Shown piece by piece: positions 31,787-41,423 of a stretch of 64,000 nt of DNA. The DNA lies in NCBI GenBank assembly GCA_965220615.1, contig CBDCQL010000001.1, positions 434,001-498,000 on the forward strand, read 5' to 3'. Source of the DNA: JAGWBD01 sp965220615 (GTDB lineage: Bacteria > Chloroflexota > Anaerolineae > Aggregatilineales > Phototrophicaceae). Positions within the stretch are counted from its first letter, which is position 1. Every line of letters starts with the position of its first letter. A program made the position numbers and the translations under genes. The notes beneath the pieces were generated by a model. The model had not been told where the DNA came from, searched no databases, and saw only the letters and a program-made list of their open reading frames with translations.

Positions 31787-33853
31787 TCAGTTGACGAAGA
31801 GCGTCGTCAGGTAGAGCCAGGTGTCGCCGGCGCTGCCGTCGGCATTGATCAGCGGCAGCGGCCCCTGCTCCGCCAGTTGCAGCGGGTCGTACACGCTCAG
31901 CACCAGCGGATACTCGCCGGCGGGCGCGTCACAGGGAATCGTGAGCGGGCGCAGGTCGAGGAACCAGAGTTGCGGCGCCCATACGGCGCTGTTGACCGTC
32001 GTCAACTGGTCGTTGCTGGCGCTCAGGGCATCGCCCGCCAGGTCCACCAGCGCCAGCTGGATGCTGTAGTCCGCGCCGGGCGGACGGGCGGCCTGCCACC
32101 AGCTCTCAAGGCGAATGCGTTGGCAGGGCCGCACCTGCACGCTTTCGCGCAGTTCCCAGTGCCCCAGCGCGACTTCGCCGCCGAAGACCTGCTGCGGCGC
32201 GATTTCCTGCGGCAAATGACGGGTCTCGAAGTCCGCCGTGTCGAAGAGGTGGTAGGTGCCGTTTTCCGGCGTCAGGCTCAGCGAGAGCAAGTGCAGGCCC
32301 TGGCGGTCGTCCGGCGTCAGCCAGGGCCGGGTCGGATAAAAGGGGAAGTCCGTAAGCACGAAGCCGGCGTCCGCCAGATCGCGCGCGATGGCATGGTCGC
32401 GCAGGTAAAAACCTGGCGCGAAGCACTTGGAGTGGAAGATCGGGCAGTGCCCCTTAAAGGTGTCGAAGATGTGGGCCTGAGCGACGCCTCTGGCTTCCAG
32501 CGCCAGGCGAATGCGATTGTAGTCATCGGTGAAGCGCGACGCTTCGGCGAAAATGTCGCGGTTTTCCGCTTCCACCAGCAGGCTGGAGCGCAGGAACAAC
32601 GCCAGGCTCATGGCCAGCACAAGGGCGATGAGCCGCCTGCGGGTCTGCAGCGGACGCAACAGGGCCAGCCAGAACACCAGCGCGAGGCCCAGGGCATGCA
32701 TGATCGTGTAATCGTGTTCGGCGGTGAGGTTAATCATGGCAGCGATGAACAGCACCCCGGCGAGGGCCGTCAGCAGCAGCGGCTCGCGCAGGGCCCGTTT
32801 CTGACGCAGGGCATAGGTCAGCGCGACCGCCAGCAGCAGCAGGAGTATGGGCCCGCTGGCGGGAGCCGGCGCGACGTCGCTACTCTCATGCCGCAGCGGC
32901 GCAAACCAGCGCAGGAAACGGTCCGCCTGCAGGGCCGCAAAGGCGTCCCAGGTCGGTATGCGGTAGTTGGAGGTGGTGAGGTTGCGACCGCCTTCGTGGC
33001 CCAGCGGCGCTCGGCGCTGCAGACTGGCCACGATGCTTGTCTCCTGCAGCGAAACGTCACGCTGGCTCATCTCCTGCGCGACGTTGTAGCCCAGCATCAG
33101 GGCCAGCCACAGCGCACCGGCCAGTAACATGCGGAAGGCGTCATGCGCCGCAATGAGGCGCAGACGCTGTCCGGGTGACAGGCCCGGCCGCCGCAGGACG
33201 GACAGCGCTGTCAGGGCCAGCCACAGCCCGGGCACGCCCAGTGAAATGAAGCCGCGTCCCATGCTGACGGCCACCAGGGTGGCTGCCGGCAACCAGCGGC
33301 GATTGCCGGCGGGCGCCTGGCTCGCGCGCGCGACGCAGCAGAGCAGCGCCAGCATCCCCAGCATCGCCGGCTGGTCGAAGTGCAGGGCTCCCCGGAAGTA
33401 AAGCACGCCGTAACCGGCGAAGGCCAGGGTCGTGCCCGCCAGGGCCGCCATCACCGTCGCCCCCAGCCGCCGCAACAACAGCCAGGCGAACAGCATCGTC
33501 AGGACAAAAATGCCATGCATCAACTGGCGCGCGATAAAGACCTGCGTCGCCAGGTCGTCCGCAAGACGGACCAGGGCGCCCACCAGGGCGCTGAAGAAGA
33601 AGGGATAACGATCGAAATAATCGAGGTGCAAGGCACCGCCTTCCTCCACGAAGAGGCGGGCGTGCCCGACAAAACCGTTGGCGGGCGTGGCATGCACGGC
33701 GATGGCCAGACCATGAGACGTGACCCAGCCGTGGTGCCGGGCGCCGAATCCCGCGTGGCTGAACTGCGTGCCGAAGACGATGACCGCCAGCAGACAGAAG
33801 TACGCCTGAGCCAGGAAGCGCCCCGCTTTCCTGCCCTCAACGTTCCCCGTCAT
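31787..33853 (-). CDS. GT-C-like membrane protein, tandem paralogue 1
   Basis: 688 aa. About 12 hydrophobic segments occupy residues 15-430, followed by an extracytoplasmic part of about 250 residues. The first outer loop has acidic and aromatic residues (LDYFDRYPFFFSA) as in GT-C lipid-linked sugar transferases of the PMT/ArnT type, but no exact family motif is certain. The C-terminal portion looks like a beta-sandwich (GHWELRESV, CDAPAGEYPLVLSVYDP). Likely role: transfer of a sugar to a cell-envelope molecule. One of three tandem paralogues with aligned ends (WLYLTTLFVN). Confidence 0.6.
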   Translation of the reverse strand: MTGNVEGRKAGRFLAQAYFCLLAVIVFGTQFSHAGFGARHHGWVTSHGLAIAVHATPANGFVGHARLFVEEGGALHLDYFDRYPFFFSALVGALVRLADDLATQVFIARQLMHGIFVLTMLFAWLLLRRLGATVMAALAGTTLAFAGYGVLYFRGALHFDQPAMLGMLALLCCVARASQAPAGNRRWLPAATLVAVSMGRGFISLGVPGLWLALTALSVLRRPGLSPGQRLRLIAAHDAFRMLLAGALWLALMLGYNVAQEMSQRDVSLQETSIVASLQRRAPLGHEGGRNLTTSNYRIPTWDAFAALQADRFLRWFAPLRHESSDVAPAPASGPILLLLLAVALTYALRQKRALREPLLLTALAGVLFIAAMINLTAEHDYTIMHALGLALVFWLALLRPLQTRRRLIALVLAMSLALFLRSSLLVEAENRDIFAEASRFTDDYNRIRLALEARGVAQAHIFDTFKGHCPIFHSKCFAPGFYLRDHAIARDLADAGFVLTDFPFYPTRPWLTPDDRQGLHLLSLSLTPENGTYHLFDTADFETRHLPQEIAPQQVFGGEVALGHWELRESVQVRPCQRIRLESWWQAARPPGADYSIQLALVDLAGDALSASNDQLTTVNSAVWAPQLWFLDLRPLTIPCDAPAGEYPLVLSVYDPLQLAEQGPLPLINADGSAGDTWLYLTTLFVN

Positions 33854-33886
33854 GCGCCGTCCCGCTGCCCTTCCCTGCGTTCAACA

Positions 33887-35914
33887 TCAGTTAATGAGGA
33901 GCGTCGTCAGATAAAGCCAGGCGTCTCCGGCGCTGCCATCGGTATTGATCAGCGGCAGTGGCCCCTGTTCGGCGAGCATCAGGGGATCGTACACGCTCAG
34001 CACCAACGGATACTCACCGGCGGGCGCGTCACAGGGCACCGTGAGCGAGCGCAGATCGAGGAACCAGGCCTTCGTTTCCCAGTTGCTGGAGTCGACCGCC
34101 GACAGACGGGCGTTTCTGGCACCCAGGGACTCGCCAGCCAGATCCACAAGCGCAAGTTGCATGCTGTAGTCAGCGACCGGCGCTCGCGTGGCCCGCCACC
34201 AACTCTCGACGTTGATGCGCTGGCAGGGCTGCACCTCTACACCCTCGCGCAGCTCCCAGTGCCCCAGTGCGAGATCAGCGCCAAAATTGTAGGCGGGACT
34301 GATTCCATCCGGCGGAAAGTGGTCTACGTAGGCCCTGTCGAAGAGAAAGGCGACCCGGTTCTCCGGCGTCAGTGTGCGGTGCAGGCGCCAGCCATTGCGT
34401 CCGTCCCCGGGGTTGGCGGGGGGCAGGGCCAGCCACTCGTGGGACGCCACGAAATAGTCGGCGTTCGCGGCGGAGGTTGCCAGCAGATTGTCGCCCAGAA
34501 AGAAGCCGAACATATAACGGTTCCGGTTGATGATCGCATCCTGCAGGTTGTTCTCGCTGTAGATCACTTGGCCACTGCGACCGGTCTTTCTCAGGATGCG
34601 ATCGTAGTCTTCCGTGTAGGCCGCCGTAGCGCGGAAGTGCTCACCCTGCTGCGCCTCAACAGCCAGGTTGCTGCGCAGAAAGACCGCCAGACTCAGGGCC
34701 AGCAAGACGCCGGTCAGGCGCTGCTGCCGCAAGCGCGCCAGCAGCGCCAGCCAGACGACCAACGCGAAGCCCAGGGCATGCATGGTTGTGTAGTCGTGGG
34801 GCCAGACGAGGTTGATCATCACAGCGAGCCAGAGCAGCCCGGAGAAGGCCGTCAGCAGCAACACGACGCGGCGGGGAGTCGGCTGGCTGCGCAGGTGGAA
34901 CAGGATGAGAGCCAGGGCCGGCAAGACTGCCCAACGCAGTGCGCCCGGCTGGCTCCCGGCATCCAGCGGAAGATACCAGCGCGAAAGCCGCTCCGCCAGT
35001 GTGCCAGCATACCCGGCGAAGTCCGGCGCCCCGCCCGGCCCGGGTTCCGCGCCCGGCCGTCGGGTCTGTATGCTCTCGCCGATGCTCGTCTCTTCCAGGG
35101 GTACGTCGCGCCGCGCCATCTCCTGCGCCAGGTTGTGGCCCAGCAGCAGCGCGAGCCAGGCGACGGCCAGCAGCAGCATGCGCGTCGCATCGTGCCGCAG
35201 GATGGCGCGCAGACGTTGTGTCAGCGAGCGATCGCGCTGCCACAGCAACGTTACGGTCTCGCAGGCGGCCCAAAGTCCCAACACACTCAGGGAAACAATG
35301 CCACGGCCCGCACTGACAGCCAGCAGCGTCGCCAGCGTCAGCCAGCGCCAACTCCTCCGCCCTTCCAGCTTCACCCGCGCGATGACGTAGAGCAGAATCA
35401 GCATCCCGGCCAGCGCCGGGTGATCGAAATGGACCATCTCACCGTAGTATAACAGCATGGGGCTGCTGAAGGACAGCGTCACCGCGACCAGCGCCGGGCC
35501 CGCAGCCAGCCCCAGACGCCGTATCAGCAACCAGGCAAACAGCATCGTCACTACAAGGATGACGTGCATGATCTGGCGGGCGAGCCAGACCTTCGTCGCC
35601 AGATTGTTTGTCAGGCCGGTGAGCGTGCCGAGGGTGGCGCTGAAAAAGGGAGGATAGCGATCGAAGTAATCGAAATGCAGCGCGCCTCCCTCATCAATGA
35701 ACAGACGGGAGTGACCCACGAATCCATTTTCGGGTGTGGCGCGGCCTGCAATTGCCAGCGTGTGGGAAGATACCCAGCCATGATGCAGGCGGTCGCCAAA
35801 ACCTGTGCCGGCGAACTGCGTGGCAAAGACGATCAGGGCCAGCAGACAGAAGTATGCCGGCACCAGCAGCCTGCGCAGGGGACTCCTGTTCTCGCTGCGC
35901 GCCACCGTCGACAT
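33887..35914 (-). CDS. GT-C-like membrane protein, tandem paralogue 2
   Basis: 675 aa, same architecture as its neighbours: N-terminal multi-span region with FDYFDRYPPFFSATLG in the first loop, then a soluble C-terminal domain ending WLYLTTLLIN. Conservation with paralogues 1 and 3 is strongest in the first loop, around HFDHPAL, and in the C-terminal GHWELREGVEVQPCQRI segment. The central loop (about 285-320, QTRRPGAEPGPGG) varies. Envelope sugar transferase is the best guess. Only 33 bases separate it from paralogue 1, so they are probably one transcript. Confidence 0.6.
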   Translation of the reverse strand: MSTVARSENRSPLRRLLVPAYFCLLALIVFATQFAGTGFGDRLHHGWVSSHTLAIAGRATPENGFVGHSRLFIDEGGALHFDYFDRYPPFFSATLGTLTGLTNNLATKVWLARQIMHVILVVTMLFAWLLIRRLGLAAGPALVAVTLSFSSPMLLYYGEMVHFDHPALAGMLILLYVIARVKLEGRRSWRWLTLATLLAVSAGRGIVSLSVLGLWAACETVTLLWQRDRSLTQRLRAILRHDATRMLLLAVAWLALLLGHNLAQEMARRDVPLEETSIGESIQTRRPGAEPGPGGAPDFAGYAGTLAERLSRWYLPLDAGSQPGALRWAVLPALALILFHLRSQPTPRRVVLLLTAFSGLLWLAVMINLVWPHDYTTMHALGFALVVWLALLARLRQQRLTGVLLALSLAVFLRSNLAVEAQQGEHFRATAAYTEDYDRILRKTGRSGQVIYSENNLQDAIINRNRYMFGFFLGDNLLATSAANADYFVASHEWLALPPANPGDGRNGWRLHRTLTPENRVAFLFDRAYVDHFPPDGISPAYNFGADLALGHWELREGVEVQPCQRINVESWWRATRAPVADYSMQLALVDLAGESLGARNARLSAVDSSNWETKAWFLDLRSLTVPCDAPAGEYPLVLSVYDPLMLAEQGPLPLINTDGSAGDAWLYLTTLLIN

Positions 35915-35941
35915 GCTGACCCCTGGCCCCTGGACTGTCTG

Positions 35942-37942
35942 TCAGTTCACGCTCACTGTGGTCAGGTAAAGCCAGGTGTGGCCGGCGCTACCATCGGCGT
36001 TCATGAGCGGCAGCTTGTCATTCAACGCGTCTGTCTCCGGATCATACACGCTGATGATCAGGGACCAGGCTCCCGTCGCCTCGCAGGGGACATGCAGCGT
36101 CCGTCCGTCCGGATACCAGCGCCCGGGACGCCAGCCCTGCGTATCGCCGCCAGCCGGAGCGCTGTCCGCGGACGCCAGGACGCCACCGTCCTCATCTACC
36201 AGTGACAGTTGCAGGCGGTAACTGGCCGGCGGCGGGACCTGTGCCTGCCACCAGCTCTCGACGCGAATCCCCTGGCAGGGACGCGCCTCCACACCGTCCA
36301 GGAGTTCCCAGTGGCCCAGGGCCAGCGTATCGCCAAAGTTGAAACGCGGCGCGACGTCGCCCGGCGCGTAGCGTTCACCACTGCGCAGGTCAAAGACGAA
36401 GCCCACCTGGTTCTCCGGCGTCAGGGTATAGAGCAGCCGCAGGTCATCACGACCATCGGCGCCGGGCAGGGCCAGCCAGTCGCGGTTTGCCACCATGTAG
36501 TCCGCATCGTCGAGTCTGGTCGCAAGAAAGTTGTCGCCGAGGTAGAAGCCCAACAGATATTTGGGAATGGTGATTGCCCTGTCCTGCAGTGCCGGATCAC
36601 TGAACACCGCCGAGCCACCCCAGCCGATCCGTTGCAGGATGCGATTGTAGTCATCGGTGTAGATGGCGGCCGCCTCGTTCCAGGCGCGGTTGTCCGCTTC
36701 CACCTCCAGCGCCTGACGCAGGAACAATGCCAGGGCCAGCAGCAACAGTACGTTAATCAGGCGCTTCGGCCGCACACGGTCAAGAAGTGCCAGCCAGAAA
36801 ACAAGCGCAAAGCCGAGCGCATGCATGGTCGTGTAGCCGTGGAACCAGGCGAGGTTAATCATCAGGAACAGCCAAGCCAGGCCGGAGAAAGCTGCCAGCA
36901 ACAACACAAGCCGGCGGGATGCATTCTGGCGCTCACTGTAATACAGAATCAACAGCAGCGCCGGCAGCAGGGCCCACTGGTGAATGATCTCGCCGCTCCC
37001 GGAATCCAGCGGCAAATACCAACGCAACAGCCGCCGTTCCATCGCCGAGGCGAATGCATCGTAGTCCGCTTCCCAACCCTCTCTAACCTCACCACCCGGC
37101 AAGCGAAGAAGCATGCTTTGAACGATGTTGGTCTCCTCCACAGGCAAATTTTTCCGCGCCATCTCATGCGAGATGTTGTAGCCCAGCATTAGCGCGCTCC
37201 ACACAAGCCCCAGCAGCAGCATGCGCGTCGCGTCGTGCCGCCATATGGCACGCAGCCGTTGCACCAGGGGTCGCTCCCCTTGCCACAACAGACCCGCCGC
37301 TTCCATGGCCGCCCACAGCCCCAGCACGCCCAGAGACAGAAAGCCCCGACCCGCACTTACGGCCAGCAGCGTGGCGAGGGCCAGCCAGCGCCAGCGTTCG
37401 CGTCGCTCCAGCTTCACGCGCGCGATGGCGTAGAGCAGGAGCATCATCCCCATCAGCGCCGGCTGATCGAAATGAATCATCTCGCGGTAAAAAAGCAGCA
37501 TGTGACCGCTGAAAGTCAGGATCACCCCGACCAGCGCCGCGGCCGGCGCCAGCCCCAGGCGCCGCAGCAACAGCCAGGCAAACAGCATCGTCATGATGAA
37601 AATGACGTGCATCAACTGCCGCGCGATCCAGACCTTTGTCGCCAGATCGTCCGTCAGGCTGGTTAGCGCGCCCAGGGTGGCGCTGAAAAAGGGCGGATAG
37701 TGATCGAAATACCGGTAGTCCGGCGCGCCGTCGGCATCCAGCAAGTTGCGCGCATGGCCGACGAAGCCGTTTTCCGGCGTCGCGTGAATGGCGATCGCCA
37801 GGCCGTGTGAGGACACCCAGCCGTAGTGCTGTCCCTTGATGCCGAAGCCTGTGCCGGCGAACTGCGTGGCGAAGACAATGAAGGCCAGCAGGCAGAAACA
37901 GGCCGGGATCCACAAACGCCTGACGGCGCCCTGCCCGGTCAA
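35942..37942 (-). CDS. GT-C-like membrane protein, tandem paralogue 3
   Basis: 666 aa. It has the same multi-span core (YFDHYPPFFSATLG first loop, FHGYTTMHALGFALVFWLAL late helix) and C-terminal beta domain ending WLYLTTVSVN. It is the first gene of the minus-strand run, next to the M24 peptidase gene. Variation between the three copies concentrates in the second outer loop and the C-terminal domain, which suggests different acceptors or donors. Functional assignment is by topology only. Confidence 0.6.
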   Translation of the reverse strand: MTGQGAVRRLWIPACFCLLAFIVFATQFAGTGFGIKGQHYGWVSSHGLAIAIHATPENGFVGHARNLLDADGAPDYRYFDHYPPFFSATLGALTSLTDDLATKVWIARQLMHVIFIMTMLFAWLLLRRLGLAPAAALVGVILTFSGHMLLFYREMIHFDQPALMGMMLLLYAIARVKLERRERWRWLALATLLAVSAGRGFLSLGVLGLWAAMEAAGLLWQGERPLVQRLRAIWRHDATRMLLLGLVWSALMLGYNISHEMARKNLPVEETNIVQSMLLRLPGGEVREGWEADYDAFASAMERRLLRWYLPLDSGSGEIIHQWALLPALLLILYYSERQNASRRLVLLLAAFSGLAWLFLMINLAWFHGYTTMHALGFALVFWLALLDRVRPKRLINVLLLLALALFLRQALEVEADNRAWNEAAAIYTDDYNRILQRIGWGGSAVFSDPALQDRAITIPKYLLGFYLGDNFLATRLDDADYMVANRDWLALPGADGRDDLRLLYTLTPENQVGFVFDLRSGERYAPGDVAPRFNFGDTLALGHWELLDGVEARPCQGIRVESWWQAQVPPPASYRLQLSLVDEDGGVLASADSAPAGGDTQGWRPGRWYPDGRTLHVPCEATGAWSLIISVYDPETDALNDKLPLMNADGSAGHTWLYLTTVSVN

Positions 37943-37963
37943 GGAAGGACTCCTCGTCCCATG

Positions 37964-39037
37964 CTACAGTTCGAGAATGCCAGGGCGCGGGACAGTCTGC
38001 CCGGCCTGTTCGACCCGAATCATCGGCCAGGCGGCCCCGGCGGCCGTGACGATCTCAAAGCCTTCATCGCCCACCAGAATCGTGTCCTCGGACTTGCAAC
38101 CCACAATCGAGGGGTTCCAGGCGTAAAGGCTGCCGGCCTGCACCCGGGAGTCTTCGCCGGGGGTAACGATAATCTCGCGTGCGTTGTAGCCGGCGGGCCC
38201 TCCCTGGTGATGATGGCGCCACTGTCCGGCCTCGCCCTGGGCGGCATAGGCGGCCTGTATATCGTCGAAAACCTCCGCATGGCGGCGCCCCGGTCGTGTG
38301 GCCAGCATGGCGGCGGCGTCAATTTGCGCGACCTTTTGCGCCTTTTCTTTCAGGTCCGCAGGCAGGGGGCCGGCATGCGCCAGACGCGTGGCAGAGAGCA
38401 ACAGGCCCCACTTGCGGTTGCAGACCACGATCATGACGAGGTGTTCCATTCGTTTCTGCGTGGCCAGCGGGTGACGGAACTGCGCGATGCGTTCGTCCGT
38501 GGCCACCAGGTTGACCGCGGCCAGGCCGCCGCGCCGGCGGCAGGCTGCGTCTAGGCGCGCGGCGATCTCCAGTTCGCTGTCGCCAGGCCTGGCGGCGCGG
38601 ATGGCTTCCTCCAGCGCGGCGGCGGTCTCCTCGCCGAGGCGACGGCAGCGTTCCTGCTCCCCGACATCCAGCACCAGACGCAATTGCAGCAGCGCGTCAG
38701 CCACCTCCGGCTGCGTGTCCACCAGGGTCCCCGATGGCCCGGACGGGGTTTCACCATGCCAGGCATACTCGCGATAGCCAAAACCCAGCGCTTCCAGCTG
38801 CTCTTCGGCGCGCAGGCGGGTCAATTCGATATTGGTCGTCACAATGTCGCGACTGTCGGGCGTGACCAGCGCGCTCCAGATGCCGGTGTCACTGTCCACC
38901 GGGATGCTGGCGTCGGCGCCGGCGCTGAACCAGGCGAGGTTGCGCGTCTGTGTCAGCAACAGGGCCGGTGCATGATGACTGGCCAGCAACTCACGTACCT
39001 GGGCGTGCTTGCGATCAACTTCATCCCTGCGTTGCAT
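37964..39037 (-). CDS. M24 family aminopeptidase P-like metallopeptidase
   Basis: 357 aa from ATG 39037 (MQRRDEVDRKHAQ) behind GGAGAAG. Upstream in-frame ATGs would run into the divergent regulator gene and encode an atypical Arg-rich head. It has a creatinase-like N-terminal domain (NLAWFSAGAD) and a C-terminal pita-bread domain (AACRRRGG, FRHPLATQKRMEHL, HHHQGGPAGYNAREI, SEDTILVGDEGFE). Several dinuclear-metal ligands of proline-dependent peptidases are not all obvious, so it may be a M24-family dehydratase-like or inactive member. Cytoplasmic. Confidence 0.75.
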   Translation of the reverse strand: MQRRDEVDRKHAQVRELLASHHAPALLLTQTRNLAWFSAGADASIPVDSDTGIWSALVTPDSRDIVTTNIELTRLRAEEQLEALGFGYREYAWHGETPSGPSGTLVDTQPEVADALLQLRLVLDVGEQERCRRLGEETAAALEEAIRAARPGDSELEIAARLDAACRRRGGLAAVNLVATDERIAQFRHPLATQKRMEHLVMIVVCNRKWGLLLSATRLAHAGPLPADLKEKAQKVAQIDAAAMLATRPGRRHAEVFDDIQAAYAAQGEAGQWRHHHQGGPAGYNAREIIVTPGEDSRVQAGSLYAWNPSIVGCKSEDTILVGDEGFEIVTAAGAAWPMIRVEQAGQTVPRPGILEL

Positions 39038-39155
39038 CCTGGGCTTCTCCGGCTCACGGGTTTCAAGGCGTGGGATTGTACGCGCCCGGACGTTGCTGCG
39101 CCACGCCGGGCCCGCGTGTGCTATGCTGGTCTGGCGAACAACGGGACGACGACCC

Positions 39156-39836
39156 ATGGCAGCCCGGCGCGGACTCTTGCAATCGGAATCGGTGCAGAAC
39201 TTTCTCAAGTCGCTGTTGACCCTGCAACAGGGCAGCGAACTGGTATCGACCAGCGCCATGGCGGACATCCTGCAGATCTCCGCGCCTTCCGTGAGCGACA
39301 TGACGCAGCGTCTGGAAGAGGCCGGCCTCGTCACCTGGCGCAAATGGCGCGGCATCCGGCTGACGCCCGCCGGCGAAAACGAGGCGCTCATGATCCTGCG
39401 GCGCCACCGCCTGATCGAACTCTTTCTGGTGGAAGAGATGGGCTACGAATTGCCCGAGGTGCACGCTGAGGCCGAACGCCTGGAGCACGCCGTTTCGGAG
39501 CGCTTCATTGAGGCCATTGCCAGCCGTTTGCACGAGCCCGGGCTCGACCCCCACGGCGACCCCATCCCGGCGCCGGACGGCACGATCCTGCGCCGTCGTC
39601 TGCAGCCCCTCAGCGAATGGCCCCCGGACCGACCGGCCGTCGTCTCGCGCATTCGCACCCGCAGTGAGGACATGCTGCGGGTCATCGTCAGCCAGGGGAT
39701 AACGCTCAACGCGCGTGTCGAAATCATGGACGCCGCCGCCGCTGACGGGCCGCTGGCGCTACGCATCAACGGCCGGCAGCAGCGCATCGCGCGCGCGGCG
39801 GCGGACTGTATCCTGGTCGAGGCCTGGAGTTCCTGA
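39156..39836 (+). CDS. DtxR/MntR/IdeR family metal-dependent regulator
   Basis: 226 aa from ATG 39156, matching the usual length of three-domain IdeR proteins. N-terminal winged helix (VSTSAMADILQISAPSVSDM, GIRLTPAGENEA), dimer/metal-binding domain with the expected Glu/His residues (LFLVEEMGYELPEVHAEAERLEHA), and a C-terminal SH3-like part. It represses metal-uptake or related genes when Fe2+ or Mn2+ is bound. It is divergent from the M24 peptidase gene and directly followed by a glycosyltransferase gene. No metal transporter gene is in the window. Confidence 0.88.
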   Translation: MAARRGLLQSESVQNFLKSLLTLQQGSELVSTSAMADILQISAPSVSDMTQRLEEAGLVTWRKWRGIRLTPAGENEALMILRRHRLIELFLVEEMGYELPEVHAEAERLEHAVSERFIEAIASRLHEPGLDPHGDPIPAPDGTILRRRLQPLSEWPPDRPAVVSRIRTRSEDMLRVIVSQGITLNARVEIMDAAAADGPLALRINGRQQRIARAAADCILVEAWSS

Positions 39837-39838
39837 TT

Positions 39839-40948
39839 TTGCGCATCCTCTTCGTCGCTTCCCTCACTCACGTGGAACAAATGAAACAGGCCATCGCCAA
39901 CACGGCGCCAGGCGAAACGCCGCCACTCTTTCCAACCAGCATGAAGGAAAGTTTTTATGAGCGGGCAATGCGCCGCCGCGGTCACGAGGTCGCCGTCTTC
40001 TGGCGCGAACGATTCGCCCGCAATTACCGGTTCAATGCCGGCTTTACGCCCCGCAAGGCGGCGCAGGCGCTTGGGCAGCGACTGCCATTGCGACTCAACC
40101 CGTATGCACATCAGCGCAACCGTCAGTTGCTGCAGGCGGTCGAGGAATTTAAACCCGACGTCCTGTGGCTGGTCAGCGGGAACCGGACCATCCTGCCCGC
40201 AACCCTGGTGAGCATCCAAAGAAGCCACAACTGCCGTTTGCTCTACACAAGCGGTATGTCCCCCTTCATCTTCAATTATCAGTTGGACCAACAGGCGGCC
40301 GGCCTTTGGGATCTGGCGCTGGTGAACGATGACTACCACGGCATTCAACTGCGGGAGCTTGGCGCCCGGCGGGTGGTCTGTCTGCCCCTGACCGCCATGG
40401 ACCCCGACTTCCACTTTCCGCGCCAGTTGAATGCCGACCAACGCGCCGTCCTGGCCTGCGACGTCGCCTTCGTCGGCACCCTGTTGCCGCCCCACATTTA
40501 CGGTGAGCGCGTGCGCGCGCTGGCCGCGCTGCGCGATTTCGACCTCGGCATCTGGAGCATACACGACGTACCGGCAGAACTGCGCCCCTATCTGCGCGGC
40601 GAGGCGCTGGGCGAGCCAATGCTGGAGATCCTCTCGGCCGCGAAGCTGACCGTCAACCCGCACGGACAGACCATGCAGTACGGCGGCAACATGCGCCTCT
40701 TCGAGGTTGCCGCCGTGGGTACCCTGCAAATCACCGACGACCGGCCCGGCGTGTACAAATGGTTCACGCCGGGCGAAAACATCCTCACCTTTCGCGACGA
40801 GGCGGACCTGCGCGACAAGGTCGCCTGCTTCCTGGCGCACGACGACGAACGCGAGGAAATGGCCCGCTGCGCCCGCGAGCACGTGCTGGCGCATCATCGC
40901 TACGACCAGCGCGTCGAGCAGATTGAGGCCCTGCTGGCCTCGTTGTAG
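39839..40948 (+). CDS. CgeB-like glycosyltransferase
   Basis: 369 aa from a TTG start two bases after the regulator stop, so translation is probably coupled. GT-B-like layout: N-terminal MRILFVASLTH Rossmann strand, a central VAFVGTLLPPH strand, and a C-terminal nucleotide-sugar region (YGGNMRLFEVAAVGTLQITDDRPGV) with a conserved Glu, as in CgeB/DUF3880 proteins. It transfers an unidentified sugar. The gene order behind a DtxR-type regulator is unusual. The TTG start is required because no ATG or GTG is upstream in the intergenic space. Confidence 0.78.
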   Translation: MRILFVASLTHVEQMKQAIANTAPGETPPLFPTSMKESFYERAMRRRGHEVAVFWRERFARNYRFNAGFTPRKAAQALGQRLPLRLNPYAHQRNRQLLQAVEEFKPDVLWLVSGNRTILPATLVSIQRSHNCRLLYTSGMSPFIFNYQLDQQAAGLWDLALVNDDYHGIQLRELGARRVVCLPLTAMDPDFHFPRQLNADQRAVLACDVAFVGTLLPPHIYGERVRALAALRDFDLGIWSIHDVPAELRPYLRGEALGEPMLEILSAAKLTVNPHGQTMQYGGNMRLFEVAAVGTLQITDDRPGVYKWFTPGENILTFRDEADLRDKVACFLAHDDEREEMARCAREHVLAHHRYDQRVEQIEALLASL

Positions 40949-40982
40949 GCGCGCCGGACTCGCGCCTGGCGCGTCAGGCCGC

Positions 40983-40988
40983 TACAAT
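40983..40988 (+). promoter_or_regulatory. -10 element before ridA
   Basis: TACAAT in CCGCTACAATGCC, 36 nt before the start codon. The same TACAAT hexamer precedes the PIN modules and the CPBP gene. No -35 match. Confidence 0.35.
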
Positions 40989-41023
40989 GCCCGCGTTCAT
41001 CACGGTGACCGCCTGGAGTTCCC

Positions 41024-41404
41024 ATGTCCAGAACCATCATTACGGCCCCGGATGCGCCCGCCGCGCTGGGCCCCTATTCGCACGCCGTCAGCGCCAACGG
41101 CTTCGTCTTCACCGCCGGCCAGGTCGGCATCGTGCCCGGCAGCGGCGCTCTGGCTGAAGGCGGCGTTGAGGCGCAGGCGCGTCAGGTCATGGAGAATATC
41201 AGCGCCGTGTTGCGCGCCGCCGGCACGGACTTCGATCGCGTCGTCAAGACCACCATCTTCCTCGCCAGCATGGACGACTTTGAAACGGTCAACGGCATCT
41301 ACGCGCAGTACTTCCCGCAGGACCCGCCGGCCCGCTCCACCGTCGCCGTGGCCGGCCTGCCGCTGGGTGCCCTCGTCGAGATCGAGACCGTGGCCCTGGT
41401 GTGA
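41024..41404 (+). CDS. ridA: RidA family enamine/imine deaminase
   Basis: 126 aa YjgF/UK114 fold. GPYSHAV near the N-terminus, GQVGIVP, the QARQVMENISAVLRAAG helix, VVKTTIFLASMDDF, and the catalytic Arg in PPARSTVAVAGLPLGALVEIE are all present. RidA hydrolyses reactive 2-aminoacrylate and related imines formed by PLP enzymes. Cytoplasmic, trimeric. It starts the short operon with the MOSC gene. Confidence 0.93.
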   Translation: MSRTIITAPDAPAALGPYSHAVSANGFVFTAGQVGIVPGSGALAEGGVEAQARQVMENISAVLRAAGTDFDRVVKTTIFLASMDDFETVNGIYAQYFPQDPPARSTVAVAGLPLGALVEIETVALV

Positions 41405-41423
41405 GATGAGCAGGAGCGGAGGT

